Shown here one piece after another: positions 1 through 7,689 of a stretch of DNA of 64,000 nucleotides. The DNA is from Segetibacter sp. (GTDB lineage Bacteria > Bacteroidota > Bacteroidia > Chitinophagales > Chitinophagaceae). The position numbers were made by a program, and so were the translations under genes. The stretch spans positions 93,640 to 157,639 of the forward strand of contig NZ_JAOQAH010000031.1 in NCBI RefSeq assembly GCF_025963695.1, given 5' to 3'. Under the pieces are notes generated by a model. That model searched no databases. It saw only the letters and a program-made list of their open reading frames with translations, and had not been told where the DNA came from. The stretch's first letter is position 1. Each line of letters opens with the position of its first letter.

Positions 1-1
1 T

Positions 2-787
2 AAATACGTTCCTCCTATTGAGATCTACGATCCTTTATACCATCGTTCCCCTGAAAATATAGGCACTTCTGAAATGCTTGCCCCTTTTGCTTCCCCGCAT
101 AACAGAACCCTTACGTGGGATGTTATGCTGCGGCAAACAAGCGATTGGGAAGGAACGTTATGGGGCAAACCCGAATGGGCCGACAGACCAGATGCGGATG
201 TTTCGAAGTGGTTGACCCGTAAAAGAAACACGCCCGGAAGTGTATATGAATACAACGATGTACGTGTAAACGCATTGGCGCTGGCAGCAACGTGTGTATG
301 GCGCAAACCATTACCACAAGTCCTTAAAGAACAAATTATGGATCCAATAGGGGCATCTAACACCTGGAGATGGACCGGTTATCGCAATTCGTGGATTGTA
401 CTCGATGGACAACCAGTTCAGTCAGTAAGCGGTGGCGGACATTGGGGTGGAGGCATGTTCATTAATGCTTATGATATGGCTCGTTTTGGTCTACTCACCT
501 TGCACAAAGGCCATTGGAATGGAAGGCAGTTGATATCTGAACAATGGATAAAACAATCGGTTACCCCTACCTCTGCACAACCCGGTTATGGTTTTATGAA
601 CTTTTTTGTAAATGCTGATAAAAAGTTTATGCCGAATGCACCTTCCACTGCATTTGTGCATGTAGGCAACGGAACTAATATTATTTATGTAGATGCGGAA
701 AACGACATAGTAATGGTTGCAAGATGGATTGAAACAAAAGCTGTTGACGGATTGGTACAAAGGGTTTTGGCAGCCCTGAAAAAATGA
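2..787 (+). CDS. Serine hydrolase, beta-lactamase family (C-terminal part, cut by window edge)
   Basis: The frame is open from the window edge, so the N-terminus, including the SxxK nucleophile motif, lies outside. The visible 261 residues fit the C-terminal half of a class C beta-lactamase/penicillin-binding-protein-like esterase: YEYNDVRVN matches the YxN-type catalytic loop, followed by an LKEQIMDPIGA helix typical of this fold, and HVGNGTNIIYVD near the end occupies the place of the KTG/HxG box. Proteins of this family are usually periplasmic or secreted hydrolases acting on peptides, lactones or esters; the substrate cannot be read here. An ATG at 74 is internal and is not the start. Confidence 0.8.
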   Translation, partial: KYVPPIEIYDPLYHRSPENIGTSEMLAPFASPHNRTLTWDVMLRQTSDWEGTLWGKPEWADRPDADVSKWLTRKRNTPGSVYEYNDVRVNALALAATCVWRKPLPQVLKEQIMDPIGASNTWRWTGYRNSWIVLDGQPVQSVSGGGHWGGGMFINAYDMARFGLLTLHKGHWNGRQLISEQWIKQSVTPTSAQPGYGFMNFFVNADKKFMPNAPSTAFVHVGNGTNIIYVDAENDIVMVARWIETKAVDGLVQRVLAALKK

Positions 788-917
788 TCGGTGATTATCG
801 GGAGAAAAGTAATGTAATGGCTACAGAACCCGGTTGTGCAACCTGGAAGAAAAAATCATCCGCAAAGAAATGAAGCATGTTGAAATCCTGTTGAATTATC
901 ACTCATCTAGTATTGTT

Positions 918-925
918 TATCTTTG
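918..925 (+). promoter_or_regulatory. Bacteroidota -7 promoter element (TATCTTTG)
   Basis: TATCTTTG matches the Bacteroidota consensus TAnnTTTG and ends only 4 nt before the ATG of the phosphatase gene. A TTG at 891-893 could serve as the -33 element, though the spacing is slightly long. Transcription would start at or next to the start codon, giving a leaderless or nearly leaderless mRNA. Confidence 0.5.
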
Positions 926-929
926 CCCC

Positions 930-1403
930 ATGAAGATTTTAATGGTTTGCCTGGGGAACATTTGCAGGAGTCCACTGGCAGAAGGGATATTAAAAGATAA
1001 AATAAAAAAAGCAGGTCTTAACTGGGAAGTAGACAGTGCAGGAACGTTGGGTCGTAATGAAGGTTGTGCGCCACACGCGTTTTCACAGAAAGTGGCGCTG
1101 GATAATGGGTTAGATATCTGTGAACTTAAATGCCGCTATTTTACAAAGGATGACATAAAAAACTTCGACAAAATTTATGTAATGGATGATGAAAACTATC
1201 TGGACGTAAAAAGAATAAGTGGCAGTAATTGGGACTCCGGTAAAGTTGATTTGATATTAAATGAACTTTACCCCGGTGAAGATAGAATAGTACCGGACCC
1301 CTGGTATGGCGGTGAAGAAGGTTTTCGAAAAGTATATGAAACACTAGATAAAGCATGTGATGCTATAATTAAGAAGTATGCTCCATCAATGCACCTGGTT
1401 TAG
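930..1403 (+). CDS. Low-molecular-weight protein-tyrosine phosphatase
   Basis: A 157-residue cytosolic phosphatase of the arsenate-reductase-like LMW-PTP fold. The P-loop CLGNICRS sits at residues 7-14, with Cys7 as nucleophile and Arg13 as phosphate-binding residue. The DPWYGG motif near the C-terminus carries the general-acid Asp. I placed the start at the ATG immediately before MKILMVCLGN: an upstream in-frame start would add about 32 residues unlike the family, and a -7 promoter element lies just before this ATG. Some family members dephosphorylate tyrosine autokinases that control polysaccharide export. The Wzc-like kinase in this window is a possible but unproven partner, being some 50 kb away. 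Confidence 0.92.
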   Translation: MKILMVCLGNICRSPLAEGILKDKIKKAGLNWEVDSAGTLGRNEGCAPHAFSQKVALDNGLDICELKCRYFTKDDIKNFDKIYVMDDENYLDVKRISGSNWDSGKVDLILNELYPGEDRIVPDPWYGGEEGFRKVYETLDKACDAIIKKYAPSMHLV

Positions 1404-1499
1404 TTTACGCTGTTGAACCCGGTAACGATCCTCAACAAAAAATTCAAAAACAAATTAGTATATAATTTAAATAAAAGCCCTTAAGAATTGGGGTAACAC

Positions 1500-2861
1500 A
1501 TGAAAGCAACATTACCGCAAGGAACAAGAGACTTTTCTGCAGAAGTAGTTCGTAAACGCAATTACATATTTAATACAATCAGGAGTGTTTTTGAATTGTA
1601 TGGGTTTCAACCTCTTGAAACTCCCGCGATGGAAAACATGGAGACGCTGATGGGCAAATATGGGGAAGAAGGTGACAAACTTATTTTTAAGATTTTAAAT
1701 AATGGGCTCGATAACCCCGTAAAGCATTTACAGGCACAACAGGATTTCGAAAAAGTACTGGAAGGGAAAAATACAAAAGGTCTTACAGAAAGAGCATTGC
1801 GCTACGATCTGACAATACCATTTGCCCGGTATGTTGCCATGAACTTTGGACAGCTAACGCTTCCTTTTAAGCGTTACCAGATTCAGCCTGTGTGGCGGGC
1901 CGACCGACCCCAGAAAGGAAGATACCGGGAGTTTTACCAATGCGATGCAGATGTGGTTGGAAGTAATAGTCTTCTAAATGAAGCAGAGCTTACAAGCATT
2001 TACAGCACCGTTTTTAAAAAGCTGGGAATAGACGTAGAAATAAGGATCAACAGCCGTAAAATTTTAGCCGCATTAGCGGAGTTATGTGGAGGTGCAGATA
2101 AAATGATGGACATCACCATTGCAATAGATAAGCTGGACAAAATTGGGATGGAGAAAGTAAAGGAAGAACTTTCTCAAAGAGGGCTAGATGCAGGCCAAAT
2201 TTCGGGAATTGAAAATTATCTTTTAATAAGTGGAACTAATAAAGAAAAAATTCACGCATTACAAAACCTTATTGGCGGTATAGAAACTGGCAAAAAGGGA
2301 ATTGAAGAAATTCAATTTCTCCTAAGCTTCCTTCCTGAATCAGTCACTAGTCAACTGTCAACTGACTTTACACTTGCCCGCGGCCTTAACTATTACACCG
2401 GGATAATTTTTGAGGTAAAAGCGAAAGGCGTACAAATGGGAAGTATTGGTGGAGGGGGAAGATATGATGACCTAACAGGGTTGTTTGGTGTACCAAACGT
2501 ACCGGGTGTTGGAGTCAGTTTTGGAGTTGACCGCATCTACGACGTGATGGAAGAATTAAAACTTTTTCCGGAAACTGTGCAAACAGGAACTAAAGTTCTG
2601 TTTTTTAATTTAGGCCAAGCTGAAAGTAAAACAGCTTTTGGACTGATGCAGCAATTACGGGATAAAGGCACTACATCAGAAATTTTTCATGAAAACGCAA
2701 AGTTTGACAAGCAGTTTAAGTACGCCGATAAAAAAGGAATTGCATATGCCGTTATTATAGGAAGCAAGGAATTGGAGGAAGGGACTTGCGTTATCAAGGA
2801 TTTAAAGAAGGGAGAGCAAAAAACTATAGGACAAGGAGAATTGATGGATGAAATGTTTTAG
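1500..2861 (+). CDS. hisS: Histidyl-tRNA synthetase
   Basis: A class II aminoacyl-tRNA synthetase of 453 residues that charges tRNA-His in the cytosol. Motif 2 is clear at about residues 131-151 (VWRADRPQKGRYREFYQ). The histidine-binding motifs are present as ARGLNYYTG near residue 293 and GSIGGGGRYDDL near residue 315, followed by an anticodon-binding domain to the end. Length matches the family, and the ATG directly precedes the usual TLPQGTRDF opening. It lies about 100 bp downstream of the phosphatase gene with no obvious terminator between them, so co-transcription is possible. Confidence 0.97.
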   Translation: MKATLPQGTRDFSAEVVRKRNYIFNTIRSVFELYGFQPLETPAMENMETLMGKYGEEGDKLIFKILNNGLDNPVKHLQAQQDFEKVLEGKNTKGLTERALRYDLTIPFARYVAMNFGQLTLPFKRYQIQPVWRADRPQKGRYREFYQCDADVVGSNSLLNEAELTSIYSTVFKKLGIDVEIRINSRKILAALAELCGGADKMMDITIAIDKLDKIGMEKVKEELSQRGLDAGQISGIENYLLISGTNKEKIHALQNLIGGIETGKKGIEEIQFLLSFLPESVTSQLSTDFTLARGLNYYTGIIFEVKAKGVQMGSIGGGGRYDDLTGLFGVPNVPGVGVSFGVDRIYDVMEELKLFPETVQTGTKVLFFNLGQAESKTAFGLMQQLRDKGTTSEIFHENAKFDKQFKYADKKGIAYAVIIGSKELEEGTCVIKDLKKGEQKTIGQGELMDEMF

Positions 2862-2929
2862 TAAGTCTGCTACCCCCCGGCGCATCGCAAAATTACGCAG
2901 GCCGTTTCGCTGTTGAAAAGAGATTTGCA

Positions 2930-2949
2930 GTACAAGTGAGTGACACAAC
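2930..2949 (-). repeat. Copy of the dispersed 20-bp intergenic repeat (GTTGTGTC subtype)
   Basis: Read on the minus strand this is GTTGTGTCACTCACTTGTAC. It lies between hisS and rlmN. Similarity to the copy at 5418 continues beyond the 20-mer into an AATCT/TTTC-rich tail. It differs from the GTTGCGTCGCAC subtype at only four positions. Confidence 0.7.
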
Positions 2950-3072
2950 GATGTTTAATATTTATTCAAAAGTCTATCTCAATAGCTGCCTTAAAATAAA
3001 TTTTCATGCACATTTCTCCTTGATTTCGGAAAACTTTACATATTGAAACTCAGTATGAGATGAGCGGTCACT

Positions 3073-3080
3073 TACCTTTG
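3073..3080 (+). promoter_or_regulatory. Bacteroidota -7 promoter element (TACCTTTG)
   Basis: TACCTTTG matches TAnnTTTG and ends 5 nt before the rlmN ATG, the same close spacing as at the phosphatase gene. No convincing -33 element was seen at the ideal distance. Confidence 0.5.
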
Positions 3081-3085
3081 CACCC

Positions 3086-4177
3086 ATGAAATCACAAAAG
3101 AATATTCGCCACTTGAGTTTAGAAGAGTTGGCGAATTACTTTGAACAAATCGGTGAAAAAAAATTCAGGGCTAAACAGGTGTATGAATGGCTGTGGCTAA
3201 AACAGGCGCATAGCTTTGAAGCGATGACGAACCTGAGCAAAGAATTACGGACCAAACTACAAGAACATTTTACTTTACCTGCACTGAGGGTAGAAACTAC
3301 ACAATATAGCGAAGACGGAACGGTTAAAAGCCGCTTTAAAACAGTGGAAGGCCATATGGTTGAAGGTGTTTTAATACCAGCAGATGAACGCCAGACCGCT
3401 TGTGTTTCCTCGCAAATCGGTTGCAGCCTTAGCTGTAAGTTTTGCGCCACAGGCTATATGGAGCGCAAGCGAAATCTTGATTACGATGAAATTTATGACG
3501 AGGTTGTTTTGCTGAACCAGCAGGCCAATAAGGTATACAATAAGAAGCTGAGTAATATTGTTTTTATGGGCATGGGTGAACCTTTGCTTAATTACAAAAA
3601 CGTATTAAAAGCCATTGAGAAAATAACTTCGCCCGAAGGACTTGGAATGAGCCCGAGACGAATAACCGTTTCGACAGCGGGTGTGGCCAAAATGATCAAA
3701 CAATTAGGCGACGATAAAGTACGTTTCAACCTTGCGCTTAGCTTACATGCTGCCACAGATGTGAAGCGTAACGAGATTATGCCGATCAACGAAAGCAACA
3801 ACATTAAGGCGCTGATAGAAGCTTTGAACTATTTTTATAAGCAAACCGGCAACGAGATAACTTTTGAATACATCCTGTTTCAAAACTTTAACGACTCAAT
3901 AAAAGACGCGGACGAGCTAATCAAAATTTACCGCCAGGTTCCGGCAGACCTTGTCAATATTATTGAATACAACCCTATTGATGCCGCAAAATTTCTGAAG
4001 CCAGACGAGGAAACAGTTGAAAGGTTTATGAACCATTTATCTAAAGCGCGTGTAAATGCAAGACTTCGCAGAAGCCGGGGTAAAGATATTGATGCGGCGT
4101 GCGGTCAACTTGCCAACAAAAACACGCTTGAACTTGTTGAGAAAACGAATAATGAACAATTAATAATGAATAATTAA
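3086..4177 (+). CDS. rlmN: 23S rRNA (adenine-2503-C2)/tRNA methyltransferase RlmN
   Basis: A radical-SAM enzyme that methylates C2 of A2503 in 23S rRNA and A37 of some tRNAs. The CxxxCxxC iron-sulfur motif is at Cys113, Cys117 and Cys120 (CSLSCKFCATG), and the SAM-binding GMGEPL motif follows. The second catalytic cysteine is Cys339 within DAACGQL near the C-terminus, the residue that forms the methyl-carrying intermediate in RlmN/Cfr enzymes. Length (363) is close to the family norm. The last ten or so residues (NNEQLIMNN) are not family-like: they are translated from one arm of a long AT-rich inverted repeat that also supplies the stop codon. Confidence 0.96.
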   Translation: MKSQKNIRHLSLEELANYFEQIGEKKFRAKQVYEWLWLKQAHSFEAMTNLSKELRTKLQEHFTLPALRVETTQYSEDGTVKSRFKTVEGHMVEGVLIPADERQTACVSSQIGCSLSCKFCATGYMERKRNLDYDEIYDEVVLLNQQANKVYNKKLSNIVFMGMGEPLLNYKNVLKAIEKITSPEGLGMSPRRITVSTAGVAKMIKQLGDDKVRFNLALSLHAATDVKRNEIMPINESNNIKALIEALNYFYKQTGNEITFEYILFQNFNDSIKDADELIKIYRQVPADLVNIIEYNPIDAAKFLKPDEETVERFMNHLSKARVNARLRRSRGKDIDAACGQLANKNTLELVEKTNNEQLIMNN

Positions 4178-4214
4178 CGGAGAAGCTTCAATTATTCATT
4201 ATTAATTATTCGTT
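4144..4214. repeat. AT-rich inverted repeat overlapping the 3' end of rlmN
   Basis: The right arm (4190-4214) is the exact reverse complement of the left arm (4144-4175) once a 7-nt insertion in the left arm is removed, giving 25 paired bases around a 14-nt loop. The left arm contains the rlmN stop codon at 4175-4177. The structure could act as a terminator, although no U-tract follows. It resembles miniature palindromic elements that insert at gene ends. Confidence 0.8.
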
Positions 4215-4306
4215 GGCGCCTCTCCTTAAATTATTGTTAGTCTGCATTACGAATAAAAATATCTGCCTAAATTGTCGCCGATTTCATAACACTAATACAA
4301 GCAGCT

Positions 4307-5320
4307 TTGGAAAAAAACTTCAAGTGGTCCAACGAAAGTGAACCACACAAACAGCGCACCAAGGAAATTATAACGAAGCATCCCGAGATCCGCCAGCTAA
4401 TAGGTAGAAATCCGTACACCATTTTTGTTATTCTTTTGTGTGTAGGCATCCAGATTACCTTGGCAGTTTTATTAAAAGATGCCTCGTGGTGGTTGGTCTT
4501 TGGAGCCGCTTATTTAATCGGCGCATTTGCATGTCATACTCTTTTTGTCTGCATTCACGAATGCGCTCACAATCTTCTCTTCAAAAACAGGATGGCCAAT
4601 ACCTGGTCGGGTATTTTAGCCAATCTGCCCCTTGTTTTCCCTAGTTCTGTTTCTTTTCAAAAGTATCATATCAAGCATCACTCTTTCCAGGGAGTTGAAG
4701 AATTAGACGCCGATATGCCTTTTCAATGGGAGGCAAGACTAATTGACAACTCCAGGATCGGCAAGGCTATTTGGTTATTGTTCTACCCTCTTTTCCAATT
4801 GTTGCGACCTATGCGTTTAAAAGAAATTAATATTTGGGATAAGTGGACAGTAATTAACTGGATAGTACAATTTAGCTTTATGGCTGCTGTTGTTTACTTT
4901 CTTGGCGCCCACAGCGTTGTTTATCTTGTTGCCGGCTTCTTCTTCTCGGTTGGTCTTCATCCGCTCGGTGCCCGATGGGTGCAGGAGCATTATCTTACTC
5001 ACGGCGACCAGGAAACCAAAAGCTATTATGGGGTTCTAAATACAGTTAACCTAAACGTAGGCTATCACAACGAGCATCACGATTTTCCTTCAGTAGCCTG
5101 GAATAGGTTGCCAAAAGTAAAAAAGATAGCAAACCAATACTATGACACACTGGGTTATCACACATCATACACAGGCTTACTTTTCCGTTTCCTGTTCGAC
5201 AAGAACATCTCTATTTATTCCCGTGTTGCCCGTGCAAATCGGGGCAAAGTAAAGGTTACGAAAGAGCATGTTATTCCGGCAGCTAAAATGGTTGAAGCAG
5301 GCGAAGAAGTAATTGCATAA
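4307..5320 (+). CDS. Fatty-acid desaturase family, sphingolipid delta-4 desaturase (DES1/DEGS)-like
   Basis: A 337-residue integral membrane di-iron desaturase. The three histidine boxes are HECAH (84-88), HIKHH (121-125) and HNEHH (254-258), embedded in hydrophobic segments. The N-terminus (NFKW...EPHKQRTKEI..KHPEIR) corresponds to the Lipid_DES leader of eukaryotic dihydroceramide desaturases, and VGYHNEHHDFP is also as in DES1. By family, the reaction would be introduction of a trans-4 double bond into the long-chain base of dihydroceramide; Bacteroidota do make sphingolipids. The start is TTG, chosen because it places the leader at the expected distance and no ATG precedes it. Desaturation of ordinary acyl lipids is the alternative. 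Confidence 0.85.
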   Translation: MEKNFKWSNESEPHKQRTKEIITKHPEIRQLIGRNPYTIFVILLCVGIQITLAVLLKDASWWLVFGAAYLIGAFACHTLFVCIHECAHNLLFKNRMANTWSGILANLPLVFPSSVSFQKYHIKHHSFQGVEELDADMPFQWEARLIDNSRIGKAIWLLFYPLFQLLRPMRLKEINIWDKWTVINWIVQFSFMAAVVYFLGAHSVVYLVAGFFFSVGLHPLGARWVQEHYLTHGDQETKSYYGVLNTVNLNVGYHNEHHDFPSVAWNRLPKVKKIANQYYDTLGYHTSYTGLLFRFLFDKNISIYSRVARANRGKVKVTKEHVIPAAKMVEAGEEVIA

Positions 5321-5340
5321 CAATAAAAAAGATTTTTTAT

Positions 5341-5370
5341 AAAAAGGAGGTGCAGTTGCATCTCCTTTTT
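5341..5370 (+). terminator. Rho-independent terminator after the desaturase gene
   Basis: The arms AAAAAGGAGGTGCA and TGCATCTCCTTTTT pair over 14 bp with one G-T wobble and a 2-nt loop. The helix ends in a T-run and begins 20 bp after the stop codon. The A-rich left arm could also let it work on the opposite strand. Confidence 0.85.
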
Positions 5371-5665
5371 TGTTTTCTATATTTTTATTTGCCAGCCAAC
5401 AAACTTCTTTCGACATCCTTGTGTCACTCACTTCTACTTGTAATCTTTCTATTCATCTTTTTTCAATTGCGGATCAAAGCTCGACAAAGCAATAACATAG
5501 GCCAATATTGTAATGAACCCGAAAAAGGACTGCAGAGAATATACCTTCGTCCTGGCAAAAGATCAAGTGAGCCTGCTGGTGTTGTTGGTTCGAAAGCTTA
5601 TAAAGAACCCACATCGGAACACCTGGTATACTACAGGTTGGTGCCAAAGAAAAGATCCTAAACAT
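5371..5665. other. Intergenic stretch without a recognisable gene
   Basis: This convergent intergenic region between the desaturase and the lipoprotein gene contains short open frames on both strands, none with a recognisable domain or start context. It holds one repeat copy at 5418-5437 and is bounded by a terminator on each side. Confidence 0.5.
5418..5437 (+). repeat. Copy of the dispersed 20-bp repeat (GTTGTGTC subtype, two mismatches)
   Basis: CTTGTGTCACTCACTTCTAC differs from the copy at 2930-2949 at two positions, and the flanking CATC before it is also shared. It lies between convergent genes. Confidence 0.6.
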
Positions 5666-5693
5666 AAAAACGCCGCTGCTATTGCAACGGCGT
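5666..5693 (-). terminator. Rho-independent terminator of the lipoprotein gene
   Basis: On the minus strand ACGCCGTTGC pairs with GCAGCGGCGT around a 4-nt loop, with one wobble, followed by TTTTT. It lies about 20 bp beyond the stop codon at 5715. Confidence 0.85.
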
Positions 5694-5714
5694 CTAATAG
5701 CTTTCAATCCATTC

Positions 5715-6749
5715 TTATTGGTACTGTATATAAATTGGCTTTGGAGTAAACTGTAGCAACTCCTGCGGAGTGTACAATTGGTTTGCCCCGGTTTTAGTAT
5801 CGTTATGATAAAACAATTTGAACCCGGTAAATTGAACCGGTTCTTTTTTAATGTACCTCAAATAAGTTGACCTTTTAAGAAATTTAGGTCCCCATCCATC
5901 CATGTCCATTACGATTTGCACTTCCGGAACTTTTTTTATTTGATCAAACCCTGTAACCATTCCCTGGGTGAACCGGTGAATAATTAAAATTTTTGGAGGT
6001 ATATTATTTTTACGAACTACCTCCGCTAAATAATCAATTGCACTGTTTATATCAGCTGCATTAAAAGTTCCAATCTTCGAACCTGGTATTTCACCGTTTT
6101 TAAGTGAAAACTCAGGATCGATGCCGAGGTGTACGTTTGGCATTTTTAAATATGGCTCAAGGAGAGGCACCTCGGTTTTAACATCACTATGAGCCACCTG
6201 GATGTCAACAAATACCTGCGCGTTAATTTCCTTTGCCCAGCTTACAATCGTGTCAATTTGCTTAAAAGGCATCCTGTACCGATACATGTTATCCTTTTGA
6301 GGTGTTCCCTGAGCAGTAACTGCTACATAATGCAACGCAGGAATTACGGGAATCGAAGGATCTGCTGCCTGCCACTTAGCTACCTCACCCTTTAGTTTCG
6401 CTAACATTTGTTTTTTAGGCAACTCACCTAAAATACCCATCTTCTTCGAAAAAAGGTTTCCATAATACGCAACAATTCTATTAAAAGGCAGGATTGCACC
6501 AGCTAAAGGATATGGAGCTTTTGCCGGCCATTTTCCGGTTGTATCTCCATTGCTTAAATCTCTTATTATTTTATCATAAGCTGCAGTATCAACAATTTTT
6601 CTTGCAGGTTCGCCGGGCCGGGGCTGGCCCTTTTCATTCGTAACATCTGCTTTTTTTTCATTGCCGGCCGGAGCCTGGCTACAACCAATAGAAACTACCA
6701 GTAATAAGGGTAATAATTGTATTCTTTTCAAAGAAGATCTATTTTTCAT
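5715..6749 (-). CDS. Conserved lipoprotein of unknown function
   Basis: A 344-residue exported lipoprotein: Lys/Arg-rich start, hydrophobic segment and lipobox VSIGC, then a charged linker before a globular domain. The start is the ATG at 6749, because a possible start 12 codons upstream would spoil the signal peptide and a -7 promoter element lies directly before this ATG. The folded part alternates predicted strands and helices (VFVDIQV, VHLGIDPEF, ILIIHRFT, IVMDMDGWG), suggesting a TIM-barrel-like protein with acidic residues at strand ends, as in glycoside hydrolases. From memory, similar proteins occur in Actinobacteria; none has a function I can name. Confidence 0.75.
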   Translation of the reverse strand: MKNRSSLKRIQLLPLLLVVSIGCSQAPAGNEKKADVTNEKGQPRPGEPARKIVDTAAYDKIIRDLSNGDTTGKWPAKAPYPLAGAILPFNRIVAYYGNLFSKKMGILGELPKKQMLAKLKGEVAKWQAADPSIPVIPALHYVAVTAQGTPQKDNMYRYRMPFKQIDTIVSWAKEINAQVFVDIQVAHSDVKTEVPLLEPYLKMPNVHLGIDPEFSLKNGEIPGSKIGTFNAADINSAIDYLAEVVRKNNIPPKILIIHRFTQGMVTGFDQIKKVPEVQIVMDMDGWGPKFLKRSTYLRYIKKEPVQFTGFKLFYHNDTKTGANQLYTPQELLQFTPKPIYIQYQ

Positions 6750-6755
6750 AACGGT

Positions 6756-6763
6756 CAAATATA
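6756..6763 (-). promoter_or_regulatory. Bacteroidota -7 promoter element (TATATTTG)
   Basis: On the minus strand TATATTTG matches TAnnTTTG and ends 6 nt before the lipoprotein ATG, supporting the downstream start choice. Confidence 0.45.
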
Positions 6764-6915
6764 TTCCAAAATAGAATGTACACAAATCATAGTTCTAAAC
6801 ATTATAGCGAGAGTAGCAACAAATTTCAGATCCGCCCCTCACCAGTTTCGAATTCTAATCACATAATTTTTCGGGGTAGTTTTAATGCTGGCGAAGATTT
6901 TGTCTTTTATTATCA

Positions 6916-7485
6916 ATGAATACTTTATTTCCTATAGAGCCTACGTACCCTGAAGGTTTTTCCTACGTACCTAATTTCATCACCGCCGATGAAGAAGATG
7001 AACTTCATAGGAAAGTTTCAAAAATCGAATTACACAATTTCAATTTCCAGGGGTTTACCGCTAACAGGAAAGTAGCAAGCTTCGGTTACGACTATAGCTT
7101 CGATAATGGAGGTCTTACAAAAGGAAAAGACATCCCGCAAGCATTTCACTTTTTGGTTAACAAAGTAAACAGCCATTTGGCATTGAAACCAGGGCAATTT
7201 GCAGAACTCCTAATAACAGAATATCCTTCGGGTTCAGTAATCAACTGGCATCGTGATGCTCCGCCTTTTGATATCATTGCAGGCATCTCTATCATGGCTG
7301 ATTGCACTTTTCGTTTACGCCCACAGGACAAAGTAAAACAAGGGCGGGGAAGCGTTATTTCACTTCCTGTAAATCGCCGGTCTCTTTATATAATTCAGGG
7401 ACCAGCAAGAACTGACTGGCAACATAGTATTTCACCTGTTAAAGAAACACGATATTCTATTACATTGAGAACATTACGACCGTAG
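6916..7485 (+). CDS. AlkB-like 2-oxoglutarate/Fe(II) dioxygenase
   Basis: A 189-residue protein of the AlkB superfamily, which oxidatively removes alkyl groups from nucleic-acid bases. The iron ligands are His112 and Asp114 (NWHRDAPPFD) and His170 (WQHSI). The 2-oxoglutarate-binding arginines are in RYSITLR (179-185), corresponding to the RxNxTxR motif of AlkB. Length and motif spacing are normal. It stands alone between oppositely oriented or unrelated genes. The substrate, whether DNA repair or RNA/protein, cannot be decided from the sequence; no adaptive-response gene is adjacent. Confidence 0.88.
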   Translation: MNTLFPIEPTYPEGFSYVPNFITADEEDELHRKVSKIELHNFNFQGFTANRKVASFGYDYSFDNGGLTKGKDIPQAFHFLVNKVNSHLALKPGQFAELLITEYPSGSVINWHRDAPPFDIIAGISIMADCTFRLRPQDKVKQGRGSVISLPVNRRSLYIIQGPARTDWQHSISPVKETRYSITLRTLRP

Positions 7486-7689
7486 TTGCGCCTTCTCAAA
7501 ATGTTCGAAATACCTCTTTTTCAAACACAGCCTTCAAAGCAGGATGCACGCATAAAAATATGAGCCACTTCCCCTTTTGTTAATGACAAGCTCAAACTAC
7601 TATTGCACATTAATCCTCTCTTTTTCCCCGGTTAAAATATTTTCTTACCTTACTCACGCGGTTTCTGCTCTCTATCGTACGCTGTTTTT

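Noticed and set aside
5350..5749. Several overlapping frames on both strands in a convergent gap
   Set aside because: They run through terminators and a repeat copy, with no domain and no start context.
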